Part shown: positions 57,250 through 64,000 of the stretch, piece by piece
Layout of the letters: every line of letters begins with the position of its first letter
How positions within the stretch are numbered: the first letter of the stretch is position 1
Assembly: GCA_965116015.1 (NCBI GenBank)
Contig: OZ220477.1
Coordinates: 310,001-374,000 of the forward strand
Source of the DNA: S5-327 sp965116015
Lineage (GTDB): Bacteria > Chloroflexota > Dehalococcoidia > Lucifugimonadales > Australimonadaceae
Direction: 5' to 3'
DNA: 64,000 nucleotides
Notes under the pieces: generated by a model
Databases searched by the model: none
What the model was told of the DNA's origin: nothing
Seen by the model: the letters and a program-made list of their open reading frames with translations, nothing else
Translations under genes and position numbers: made by a program

Positions 57250-58524
57250 CTAGTTGACGTTGAGGTCGGCCACGCCGCTGATTTCGAGCATTATGTCTTT
57301 GGCTTCCTGGCTGAGCGCTTGCACTGTCCGGACGATGTCGAGGATTTCCTCGGAGCGCCCGTAGCCGTAGGAGTCTTCGTAGCCTGCGACTTTGACGGAT
57401 TCGATGAACTCCGCGTCCTCGACCATCAGGTCGAAGCGCGACTGCCAGTACTGTTTGATGTCGTCGGGGACGCCCTCGGGCATTATGAAGGCGCGCGAGA
57501 TCTCGGTGATGAGCAGGTTGGCCTCCAGGGCCTCGAGCTGCGATTGGTTGATGTCGAGGCCGGGGAGATCGCGGAAGGACGGGAGCTCGCCGGTGTAGCC
57601 CAGCGTTTCGAGGTATTCGTCGCGCACGGGTTTTGTTTCGTAGAAGAGGGGGACGAGGATCTGGTCTTCGATCCACTCTGGGTAGAGGCGGGGAGCGACG
57701 CCGGGGCCGCAGCGGTTGGTGAGCGTTAGTTCGCCTCTGTCGAACGCGGCGGCGATCTCCGATGTGCCGCCGTAGCCGTAGATGATTTCGAACGGTCCGC
57801 CGTTGGCCGACATAAATTCGGTCGCCGGCTCGTTGCCGGGGGCGGTCGCGCCCTGCTTCAGCGTGATTCCTTTGTCGAGGATCTCCTGCCACGATGTTGC
57901 GACATCCTTGCGGGTGCAGAAGACGTCGCCCTCGACTGTGAAGCTTGGCGAACCGAGGATGTGGATCGCCTCCATATCGAAGTCGGGGATGTCGCCGACG
58001 AGAGTCTGGCGCTGGAACCAGCGGGAGTGGACAGGGCCGATGGTGAGGCCGTCGGGGTCGGCGTCGAGGACTGCGCGCAGTCCTCGGTACTGGCCGGCTC
58101 CTGGGAGGTTCTGGACTACGAAGCGGGCGCTCTCCGGGAAGTAGCGCTCCGCTGTGGCTGCGACGATACGGCTGAAGACGTCGTATCCGCCTCCGGGGCT
58201 GGTTCCGGTGATGATGCGGATGGTCTTGCGTCCGAAGTAGTCTTCGGCGTCGAAGTCTGGGGGAGGGGGGACAGGCGTGGGTGTTGGGGTCGGATCGGGC
58301 GGTTGGGTGGGGGTAGAGGTGGGCGGAGGAGGGGTAACGCCGGGCGGCAGGGGTGTTGGGGTGGGCGCCGGTGTTGGAGTTGGCGTTGGGGTGGAGGTTG
58401 CTTCGGGCGGTACGGGCGTCGCAGTGGGGCGGGGGGTTGGCGTGGGGTCGCTTCCACAAGCGATGGCTACTAGGGCTACAGCGAGCGCAATCGCGCCAAG
58501 GCCGAGGCACCGGCTAATACGCAT
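57250..58524 (-). CDS. tctC: TctC-type substrate-binding lipoprotein
   Basis: 424 residues from ATG 58524, with AGGAGGAG upstream. Signal peptide, then lipobox VAIAC (Cys23) and a Thr-Pro-rich spacer (about residues 27-90, TPTPTPTPAPTPTPLPP...). The receptor domain then begins (FGRKTIRIITGTSPGGGYDVFSR, as in Bug/TctC proteins, VVQNLPGAGQ, GPVHSRWFQRQ). The GGGYD loop binds the carboxylate in the family. In this presumably single-membrane or atypical envelope the lipid anchor and linker would hold the receptor outside the membrane. Its own promoter (58646-58674) parallels that of tctA. Confidence 0.88.
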   Translation of the reverse strand: MRISRCLGLGAIALAVALVAIACGSDPTPTPRPTATPVPPEATSTPTPTPTPAPTPTPLPPGVTPPPPTSTPTQPPDPTPTPTPVPPPPDFDAEDYFGRKTIRIITGTSPGGGYDVFSRIVAATAERYFPESARFVVQNLPGAGQYRGLRAVLDADPDGLTIGPVHSRWFQRQTLVGDIPDFDMEAIHILGSPSFTVEGDVFCTRKDVATSWQEILDKGITLKQGATAPGNEPATEFMSANGGPFEIIYGYGGTSEIAAAFDRGELTLTNRCGPGVAPRLYPEWIEDQILVPLFYETKPVRDEYLETLGYTGELPSFRDLPGLDINQSQLEALEANLLITEISRAFIMPEGVPDDIKQYWQSRFDLMVEDAEFIESVKVAGYEDSYGYGRSEEILDIVRTVQALSQEAKDIMLEISGVADLNVN

Positions 58525-58645
58525 AAGGTTTCACTCCTCCTGGTGTGCGCCGATCTCTACAGCTTCTACAGGGCAGCCCTTGTTGGCGGACTGCACACGA
58601 GCGCCGACAGAGCTTGGCTATCGGCGGCTGGCGGCGGTTCAACGC

Positions 58646-58674
58646 AACTTAATGGCACAGGGCGCGCGTGTCAA
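58646..58674 (-). promoter_or_regulatory. Promoter of tctC
   Basis: Minus-strand TTGACA (58674-58669), 17 bases, TAAGTT (58651-58646). Start near 58639, leader ~115 bases. Near twin of the tctA promoter. Confidence 0.6.
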
Positions 58675-58780
58675 TCGCCTGAGCGCATAGGGAGAGCGCG
58701 GTTGCCGTTGGCGCAAGGTCGAGCCTATCCTGCCTGGCGCGGCGGAGAAGAGGCAGGGAGGCGCCGACAGGAGGGACGCG

Positions 58781-59803
58781 ATGACGACGACAGCGGCGGC
58801 GCGCATCGATGCGGATGGTCACGTTCGGGACACGGATGAGGATGTGCGGCGGCATTTGGGGCCTCCGTATAACGAGCGTCCGCGTCTGAGCGGGGGGCCG
58901 GCGCGGGACGGGTTCGACAATACGCTAGGCAACCGGCTGGGGACGCGAGAGGTGGACACGGGGGTTTGGCAGGACGCGCTGGATCGCGGCGGGCTTGATG
59001 TCGCTGTGCTGTTTCCTACGGGGAGCTTGGGGGCAGGCTGGCTGCGGGAGCCGGACTTCGCAGCGGCGCGGATGGCGGCCTACAACGATTGGCTGTTCGC
59101 GACGTACTTGAAGGCGGACTCGCGGTTCAGGGGGATGGCTTTGCTGCCCGTGCAGGATCCGGCGCAGGCGGCCAGGGAGCTTAGGAGGGCTGTTGAAGAA
59201 TGCGGTATGGCGGGCGGGATGTTGCCGGAGGGACCGTATCTGTTCGGGAGGCCGGAGTTTGATGTGGTGTACGCGGAGGCGCAGGAGCTCGGGGTTCCGC
59301 TGGCGATTCACGGGAGCGGGCGGCTCGTGGGGAGCTACGATGAGTTTCTGTTCGACAATCTGGCGCAGACGCATTCGCTGGGGCATGCGTTCTTGCAGAT
59401 GAAGCAGTTCGTGAGCATTGTGATGTCGGGCGCGCCGGAGAAGTTCCCGGAGCTTAAGCTTGCGTTCCTGGAGGCGGGTTGCGGGTGGACGGTTTATATG
59501 CTCGACCGTATGGACGAGCGCTTCCATCTGCGCGGTCGCGTCGACGCGCCGCTGCTTGTCAAGCCGCCGAGCGAGTATGTGAGATCTGGGAACATCTTCA
59601 TTTCTTGCGAGGCTGAGGAGCGTCTGCTGCCGGAGACGCTCCGGATACTTGGCGACGACGTGATTGTGTACGCGTCGGACTTTCCGCACTGGGACGCGGA
59701 TTTTCCGGGGAATATTCAGCATTTGCTTGCGCGGGAGGATCTGACTGAGGTTCAGCGGGCGAAGGTTGCAGGGTTGAACGCCAAGCGGCTATATAACCTC
59801 TAG
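58781..59803 (+). CDS. Amidohydrolase family protein
   Basis: 340 residues. RIDADGHVRDTDEDV begins the barrel with D-G-H in place of the full D-x-H-x-H; AIHGSGRL, FLEAGCGWTVYMLDRMDERF and YASDFPHWDADFP carry the later metal or catalytic positions of the amidohydrolase-2 family. GGGACGCG lies before ATG 58781. It is co-oriented with the SDR at 59842, separated by 38 bases, so the pair is probably an operon acting in one catabolic route. Substrate unknown. Confidence 0.85.
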   Translation: MTTTAAARIDADGHVRDTDEDVRRHLGPPYNERPRLSGGPARDGFDNTLGNRLGTREVDTGVWQDALDRGGLDVAVLFPTGSLGAGWLREPDFAAARMAAYNDWLFATYLKADSRFRGMALLPVQDPAQAARELRRAVEECGMAGGMLPEGPYLFGRPEFDVVYAEAQELGVPLAIHGSGRLVGSYDEFLFDNLAQTHSLGHAFLQMKQFVSIVMSGAPEKFPELKLAFLEAGCGWTVYMLDRMDERFHLRGRVDAPLLVKPPSEYVRSGNIFISCEAEERLLPETLRILGDDVIVYASDFPHWDADFPGNIQHLLAREDLTEVQRAKVAGLNAKRLYNL

Positions 59804-59841
59804 GACAGGCTGAGAGAGAATCTGGAGAGAGGAGCAGGGCG

Positions 59842-60675
59842 ATGTACGACCTGGAAGGGAAGGTTGCGCTTGTTACCGGGGCAGGGGGAGAGCGGGGGTT
59901 CGGGAGGGCGATCGCCAACCGGCTTGCCGACGAGGGAGCGGATGTTGTTGTGAACGATGTTGCGCTGAATCCCTACGGGGCCGCCGAGGGGTGGGGCGGG
60001 CTGGAGGCTGTGGCGTCGGAGATTGCGGCCAAGGGGCGGAGTTCGCTGGCTGTGGCGGCTGATGTTTCGGAGAGCGCTCAGGTCGACAGGATGGTTCGCG
60101 AGGCGCTGGAGCGTTTCGGGCGGATCGACATTCTCGTGAACAATGCGGGGTCGCGTCCGGGGCCTGACCGCGTGCCGCTTATCGAGCTGACGGAGGAGGC
60201 GTTCGACGATGTGCAGCGGGTGAACGTGCGAGGGACGTTTCTGTGCACGAGGGCGGTTGCGCGGCATATGGTGGAGCGCGGGGGCGGAGGCAAGGTTATT
60301 GTCATTGCGTCGACGGCGGGGAAGCGCGGTATGCCGCGGTATGCGGCGTACACGGCGTCGAAGTTTGCGCTGGTGGGGTTCACGCAGTCGGCGGCGCACG
60401 AGCTGGGGCGGCACGGGGTGAACGTCAATGCGATCTGTCCTGGGCTTGCCGATACGGAGCGGGCGCTCCATATCGCAGAGGCTGTTCGCCCAAGCGGGGT
60501 GAGCGCTGCGGGTCATCTGCACCGGATGAAGCGCGACCGCGCTGAGGCGAATCCGATGGGGCGGATAACGGAGGCGCGAGATGTGGCGCGTATGGCGGCG
60601 TTCTTCGCGTCGTCGGAGTCTGACTATCTGACGGGGTTGGCGGTGTCGGTGTCGGGCGGGGATGTGATGCACTAG
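59842..60675 (+). CDS. SDR family oxidoreductase
   Basis: 277-residue classical SDR. VTGAGGERGFGRA binds the cofactor, NNAGSRPGPDRVPL follows, and the catalytic Ser/Tyr/Lys lie in ASTAGKRGMPRYAAYTASKFAL. NAICPGLADTERALHIAEAV indicates the substrate-loop region. Preceded by GGAGAGAGGAG. It forms a pair with the amidohydrolase gene. Substrate unknown; Asp in VVNDVALN suggests NAD. Confidence 0.86.
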   Translation: MYDLEGKVALVTGAGGERGFGRAIANRLADEGADVVVNDVALNPYGAAEGWGGLEAVASEIAAKGRSSLAVAADVSESAQVDRMVREALERFGRIDILVNNAGSRPGPDRVPLIELTEEAFDDVQRVNVRGTFLCTRAVARHMVERGGGGKVIVIASTAGKRGMPRYAAYTASKFALVGFTQSAAHELGRHGVNVNAICPGLADTERALHIAEAVRPSGVSAAGHLHRMKRDRAEANPMGRITEARDVARMAAFFASSESDYLTGLAVSVSGGDVMH

Positions 60676-60702
60676 CGCGGGGGCTTTGGAGCTTCCCCGC
60701 GC
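60675..60702 (+). terminator. Hairpin after the SDR gene
   Basis: GCGCGGGG (60675-60682) and CCCCGCGC (60695-60702) form an 8-bp stem that begins at the last base of the stop codon, with a 12-base loop. No T-run follows. Confidence 0.45.
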
Positions 60703-60776
60703 CAGGCATTGCCTTTTACCTGTTCCTGTGCCCCTACCGAGCGCTGGACGGGGAAAGGGGGCGGTTGGACGGGCTG

Positions 60777-60932
60777 CTAGCTCATCTGGGCGACGGTTTT
60801 GCCGATGATGTTCATGCCGGCGCCGCAGATGGAGCAAGCTCCCTTGATGATGGGTTTCCCGTTCTTGGTGGTCTGGTCGCTGGGGGCCTTCATGTCGCGC
60901 TTCTCGCGACACTTGACGCAGTATGCCTGCAT
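60777..60932 (-). CDS. DUF5679 zinc-ribbon protein
   Basis: 51 residues from ATG 60932, behind a perfect AAGGAGG seven bases upstream. MQAYCVKCREKRDMK...IIKGACSICGAGM has C5-x2-C8 and C33-x2-C36, a zinc ribbon, and matches small DUF5679 proteins common in Chloroflexota and archaea. The C-terminal IGKTVAQMS is short. Function unknown; nucleic-acid or protein binding is possible. Confidence 0.85.
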   Translation of the reverse strand: MQAYCVKCREKRDMKAPSDQTTKNGKPIIKGACSICGAGMNIIGKTVAQMS

Positions 60933-61109
60933 GCAGGTTCCTCCTTGGGGCGTGTTGAGCCCGTGCAGGCCGCATAGTTGCGGAATGGCAGTCGGCGCCG
61001 CAATGCTTTAGGGGCGCGTTTTTCGCGGATTCTTGACACGCGCATTGCGCGTCTGGACGCGCAAGGAGGCGGGGAGCTGCTTTGATGACGGGGAGACGCG
61101 CTGGGCGGG

Positions 61110-61499
61110 CTAGGCATTTGCCCCGGCGTAGGCGATAGCTTCGTCGTCGTTTGGGTCTACGGCGCCGGACACGCCTATGGCTCCGGCGAATTCCCCGTTT
61201 TTGGGGATGGGGACGCCGCCCTGCGCGAAGATGCAGCCTTGGTGGATGGCCTGGTAGAGGAATACGGGGCGCGACGCTCGCTCCGCGACCTCGGCCGTTG
61301 GACGCCGCGCCGCCGCGCATCCCCGGGCTTTGCCTTGCGCGATGTCGACGGTTGTGTGGCGCGCGCCGTCCATACGGAGGAAGCCCTGAAGGAGGCCGTT
61401 CTCGTCGACGACTGCGGTTGTGGTTGCGAGTCCCAGCTCGGCGGACTTCGCCCGAGCCGCCTCGAGGATGGCGAGCACGCGCTGTTCGCCGATAGCCAT
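61110..61499 (-). CDS. HbpS/GlcG family protein
   Basis: 129 residues. VVDENGLLQGFLRMDGA, TVDIAQGKARGCAA, and QGGVPIPKNGEFAGAIGVSGAVDPNDDEAIAYAG are the hallmarks of the GlcG/HbpS (heme-degrading/cobalamin-adenosyl-like fold) family. Often encoded with flavin/molybdenum hydroxylase or glycolate genes; here it lies 12 bases behind the coxM-like gene and is probably co-transcribed with it. Precise function unknown, with heme binding or a small-molecule chaperone role suggested. Confidence 0.83.
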   Translation of the reverse strand: MAIGEQRVLAILEAARAKSAELGLATTTAVVDENGLLQGFLRMDGARHTTVDIAQGKARGCAAARRPTAEVAERASRPVFLYQAIHQGCIFAQGGVPIPKNGEFAGAIGVSGAVDPNDDEAIAYAGANA

Positions 61500-61511
61500 A
61501 GTGGACGCTCC

Positions 61512-62429
61512 CTAGTTAGTTCGCTTGCGCGGGGCTGTGGCGCGCGCTACAGCCGCTTCCAGCGCTCGTTTCGTGATGACGCGCGCGAGATGCTCACGGT
61601 ACTCTTGCGAGGCGTGGATGTCGGAGAGGAATTCGATGCCCTGTCCTGCGCGGCGGGAGGCCTGTTCGATTGTTTGCTCGATGGCCGCAGGGTTGAGGGG
61701 TTTGCCGATGAGCGCTCGTTCGCTGGCTTTGGCGCGCTTGGGGATGGGGCCGGCGCCGGTGATGGCGATGCGGGCGTATGCGCACCGGCCTAGCCGGTCT
61801 GCTTCGACGATGGCGGCGACGCCGACAATGGCGAATCGGGAGGCTTTGTTGGCGAATTTCACGTAGGCTGAGCCTGCGCGGGGGGGCACGCGCTCGAAGC
61901 TGACGCTGGCGAGGAGTTCCGTGGGCCGGGCGGTCGTTTCGTAGGCGTCGATGAAGAAGCGTTCAGCGGGGATGGTTCGGGGTCTGCGCTGGCCTGCGAG
62001 GGTGATGTTCGCGTTGAGCGCAAGGAGCGCGGCAGGGAGATCGGCTGCGGGGTCGGCGTGGGAGAGTGCGCCGCCGATGGTTCCCCGGTTACGGACCTGG
62101 ATGTCGCCGACGGAGCTTGCAGTCTCGACGAGAAGGGGCGCGGCCGAGGCGATGATGCGGGAGCGTTCGATCTGGCGGTAGGTTGTCGTGGCGCCGATGG
62201 CGATGGTTGGGGCTTTTGCCGGCGCGGCGGGGGTTCTGCTGACGCCGGAGAGGGCTTTGATTCGTCCGATGTCGATGATGTGCTCGGGCTGCACGAGGCG
62301 CATCTTCATAGCGGGGACGAGGCTCATACCGCCGGCGAGCAGGCGGGCTTCGCCTTCGTGTTCGCGGAGGAGGCGGAGCGCTTCAGCGGCGTCGGCGGGG
62401 GCGTGATAGGCGAATGCGGCGGGGATCAC
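61512..62429 (-). CDS. CoxM/XdhB-type FAD-binding subunit
   Basis: 305 residues from GTG 62429 (GTGA overlap with the 2Fe-2S gene). FAD-binding medium subunit of molybdenum hydroxylases: EARLLAGGMSLVPAMKMRL, ASSVGDIQVRNRGTIGGALSHADPAADLPAALLAL and the C-terminal domain with NKASRFAIVGVAAIVE. It takes electrons from the 2Fe-2S subunit. No large molybdopterin subunit is in the window. Carbon-monoxide, xanthine or aldehyde-type substrates cannot be told apart without it. Confidence 0.88.
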   Translation of the reverse strand: MIPAAFAYHAPADAAEALRLLREHEGEARLLAGGMSLVPAMKMRLVQPEHIIDIGRIKALSGVSRTPAAPAKAPTIAIGATTTYRQIERSRIIASAAPLLVETASSVGDIQVRNRGTIGGALSHADPAADLPAALLALNANITLAGQRRPRTIPAERFFIDAYETTARPTELLASVSFERVPPRAGSAYVKFANKASRFAIVGVAAIVEADRLGRCAYARIAITGAGPIPKRAKASERALIGKPLNPAAIEQTIEQASRRAGQGIEFLSDIHASQEYREHLARVITKRALEAAVARATAPRKRTN

Positions 62430-62896
62430 GGGCGAGGCTCCATAGCGTCGGCGGCGGCGAGGGCTGAGGCGACGATGTTCTGGTAGCCGGTGCAGCGGCA
62501 CATATTGCCGCTGAGGGCGGCGCGGACTTCGGGGTCGGTTGGTCGGGGGTTGCGGCGGAGGAATTCGTGGAGGGTCATCACCATTCCGGGGGTGCAGAAT
62601 CCGCACTGGAGGCCGTGTTGCTCGTGGAAGGCTTGCTGGATGGGGTGGAGGCGGTCGCCGCTGGCGAGCCCTTCGATAGTTGTGATTCTGGAGCCGTTAG
62701 CTTGGGCGGCGAATATAGCGCAGGATTTCACGGCGGCGCCGTTGAGGAGGACGGTGCACGCTCCGCACTGGCTGGTGTCGCATCCGATGTGGGTTCCGGT
62801 GAGGCGCAGTTTTTCGCGGAGGAGGTCGACGAGGAGGTCGCGCGGTTCGACCTGCGCTGTGCGGCGTTTGCCGTTGACGGTGAGCGAGACGTTCAT
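62426..62896 (-). CDS. CoxS/XdhC-type 2Fe-2S subunit
   Basis: 156 residues. N-terminal plant-type ferredoxin domain with GCDTSQCGACTV...C (first [2Fe-2S]) and C-terminal helical domain with LQCGFCTPGM and CRCTGYQNIV (second [2Fe-2S]). It is the small subunit of a molybdenum hydroxylase. It ends in the GTGA overlap with the coxM-like gene and lies 12 bases behind the alcohol dehydrogenase gene, so the four genes (adh, coxS, coxM, HbpS-like) form one minus-strand unit. Confidence 0.92.
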   Translation of the reverse strand: MNVSLTVNGKRRTAQVEPRDLLVDLLREKLRLTGTHIGCDTSQCGACTVLLNGAAVKSCAIFAAQANGSRITTIEGLASGDRLHPIQQAFHEQHGLQCGFCTPGMVMTLHEFLRRNPRPTDPEVRAALSGNMCRCTGYQNIVASALAAADAMEPRP

Positions 62897-62908
62897 AGCG
62901 GCACCTAG

Positions 62909-64000
62909 CTAGTTGAAGGTGATGACGCCTCGTCCGACGACGCCGCGGTCGAGTTCTTCGTAGGCTTCGTTGATCTGGTCGAGGGTGTATGTGCGGGTGA
63001 TGAGGCCGTCGACGTCGATCTGGCCGCGGTTGTAGAGGTTGGCCATTCGGTGGAAGTCGAGCGCGGGTCGGGAGGTTCCGTAGTAGGAGCCCTTGAGGGT
63101 TTTCTCCTGGCGGACGAGGGCGACGGGGTCGACGCCGGCGATTTCGCCGACGGGGGCGAGGCCGACGATGATTGCGGCGCCGCCCTTGCGCACGGAGTCG
63201 AACGCTTGCGTGACGGTTTCGGATGAGCCGTAGGCCTCGAAGGCGTAGTCTGCGCCGCCGTCGGTGAGGTCGCGGACGGCTTTCACGGGGTCGGCGCCGC
63301 GGGAGTTTATGGTGTCGGTGGCTCCGAATCTGGCGGCGAATTCGAGGGCGGCGTCGTTGATGTCGATGGCGATTATGCGGTTGGCGCCGGCGAGGCGGGC
63401 GCCCTGCACGATGTTGAGTCCGACGCCGCCGCAACCGATGACGGCGACGGCGCTGCCGGGCTCGACTTTGGCGTTGAAGAGGACGGAGCCTACGCCGGTG
63501 GTTACGCTGCAGCCGATAAGGGCGGCCTGGGGGAGAGGGAATGCGGGGTCGATTTTCACGCAGCCTGTTTCGGGGACGACGGATTGCTCTGCGAAGCAGG
63601 CTACTTTGCCCATATGGGCGAGGGGCTGGCCGTTGAGGCGGAGTCTTCGGGTACCGTCGAACATATTGGGGCCGGTGGCCATATGGGTGTCGCAGACGTT
63701 GGGCCGTCCGCTGAGGCAGGATCGGCAGTGGCCGCAGAAGGGGGCGAAGGCGAGTATGACGTGGTCGCCCGGGGCGACGCGGACGACGCCTTCGCCGATT
63801 TCCTCGACGATGGCTGATCCCTCGTGGCCCAAGACTGCGGGTGTTGGGATGAGGGCTTCGCCGCGCATGAAGTGGAGGTCGCTGCGGCAGACTCCGGCGG
63901 CGGCGATGCGGACGCGCACTTCGTGCGCTTTTGGAGGGTCGAGCTCGACCTCTTCGATGGCTAGCGGGTTGTTGGGTTCGACGAGAACGGCTGCTTTCAT
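62909..64000 (-). CDS. Zinc-dependent alcohol dehydrogenase
   Basis: 363 residues, starting at ATG on the last base of the window (64000), so the promoter is outside. Catalytic-zinc GHEGSAIVEEIGEGV, structural zinc cysteines in CGHCRSCLSGRPNVC and the NAD-binding VIGCGGVGLNIVQGARLAG are complete. Sequence is of the class III/NDMA-linked mycothiol-type dehydrogenase group, which oxidises alcohols or formaldehyde adducts. Precise substrate is not predictable; it heads the coxS/coxM unit. Confidence 0.9.
   Translation of the reverse strand: MKAAVLVEPNNPLAIEEVELDPPKAHEVRVRIAAAGVCRSDLHFMRGEALIPTPAVLGHEGSAIVEEIGEGVVRVAPGDHVILAFAPFCGHCRSCLSGRPNVCDTHMATGPNMFDGTRRLRLNGQPLAHMGKVACFAEQSVVPETGCVKIDPAFPLPQAALIGCSVTTGVGSVLFNAKVEPGSAVAVIGCGGVGLNIVQGARLAGANRIIAIDINDAALEFAARFGATDTINSRGADPVKAVRDLTDGGADYAFEAYGSSETVTQAFDSVRKGGAAIIVGLAPVGEIAGVDPVALVRQEKTLKGSYYGTSRPALDFHRMANLYNRGQIDVDGLITRTYTLDQINEAYEELDRGVVGRGVITFN

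Noticed and set aside
61035..61040. Plus-strand TTGACA as a promoter
   Set aside because: No -10 at 16-18 bases and no plus-strand gene downstream.

Overview
The window is about 63% G+C and gene dense, with short intergenic gaps and many 4-20 base gene overlaps. Gene content points to a chemoheterotrophic Chloroflexota bacterium of the SAR202/Dehalococcoidia kind: a complete F420 chromophore and side-chain operon (cofG-cofH-cofD-cofC), luciferase-like F420/flavin oxidoreductases, several amidohydrolases, SDRs, a family III CoA transferase with an acyl-CoA dehydrogenase, a Rieske oxygenase, a tripartite tricarboxylate transporter and a succinate dehydrogenase of the SdhE type. The taxonomic call is inference from content; there is no rRNA or other decisive marker, and no tRNA, CRISPR array or complete insertion sequence was seen.

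Layout. 1-1686: an edge fragment, then a 3-hydroxybutyrate-dehydrogenase-like SDR and a small membrane protein on the minus strand. 1763-7537: F420 operon followed by a luciferase-like oxidoreductase and MsrB. 7703-13397: a ThDP enzyme and sdhA-sdhB-sdhE. 13432-15573: an acidic protein of unknown function that may be leaderless, an SDR, and a non-coding stretch with two sets of ~60-base-spaced repeats. 15574-18332: TCA-cycle unit icd-HNH-mdh. 18355-25434: a 1725-residue exonuclease/RecQ/UvrD-type fusion, a 59-residue protein and an acyl-CoA carboxylase beta subunit. 25581-27805: a sigma-like gene overlapping an ftsZ that carries an N-terminal HTH domain. 28113-33454: hydantoinase/oxoprolinase-type hyuA-hyuB and a DUF3179 lipoprotein. 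33553-42590: hydrolases, a second luciferase-like oxidoreductase, two dienelactone-hydrolase-like proteins, a decayed PutP-type symporter and two amidohydrolases. 42675-46908: an A+T-richer island with a zinc-ribbon/nuclease-like/RecQ helicase and an overlapping coiled-coil membrane protein, the best candidate for an undescribed (possibly defence) system. 47025-64000: cyclopropane synthase, an acyl-CoA dehydrogenase/CoA transferase/MFS operon, a second MFS protein, a Rieske oxygenase, tctB-tctA and tctC, an amidohydrolase, an SDR, a DUF5679 zinc ribbon, an HbpS/GlcG-like protein, coxM- and coxS-like genes without a large subunit, and a zinc alcohol dehydrogenase.

How the genes work together. 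The cof operon supplies F420, which the luciferase-like enzymes may use. mdh, icd and sdhABE cover part of the TCA cycle. TctABC, the MFS proteins and the many hydrolases and oxygenases fit uptake and oxidation of dissolved organic acids and aromatic or lactone compounds. Promoters readable by eye are mostly sigma-70-like, several with an extended -10 (TGN-TA-N3-T), and strong G+C hairpins without U-tracts sit just after several genes.
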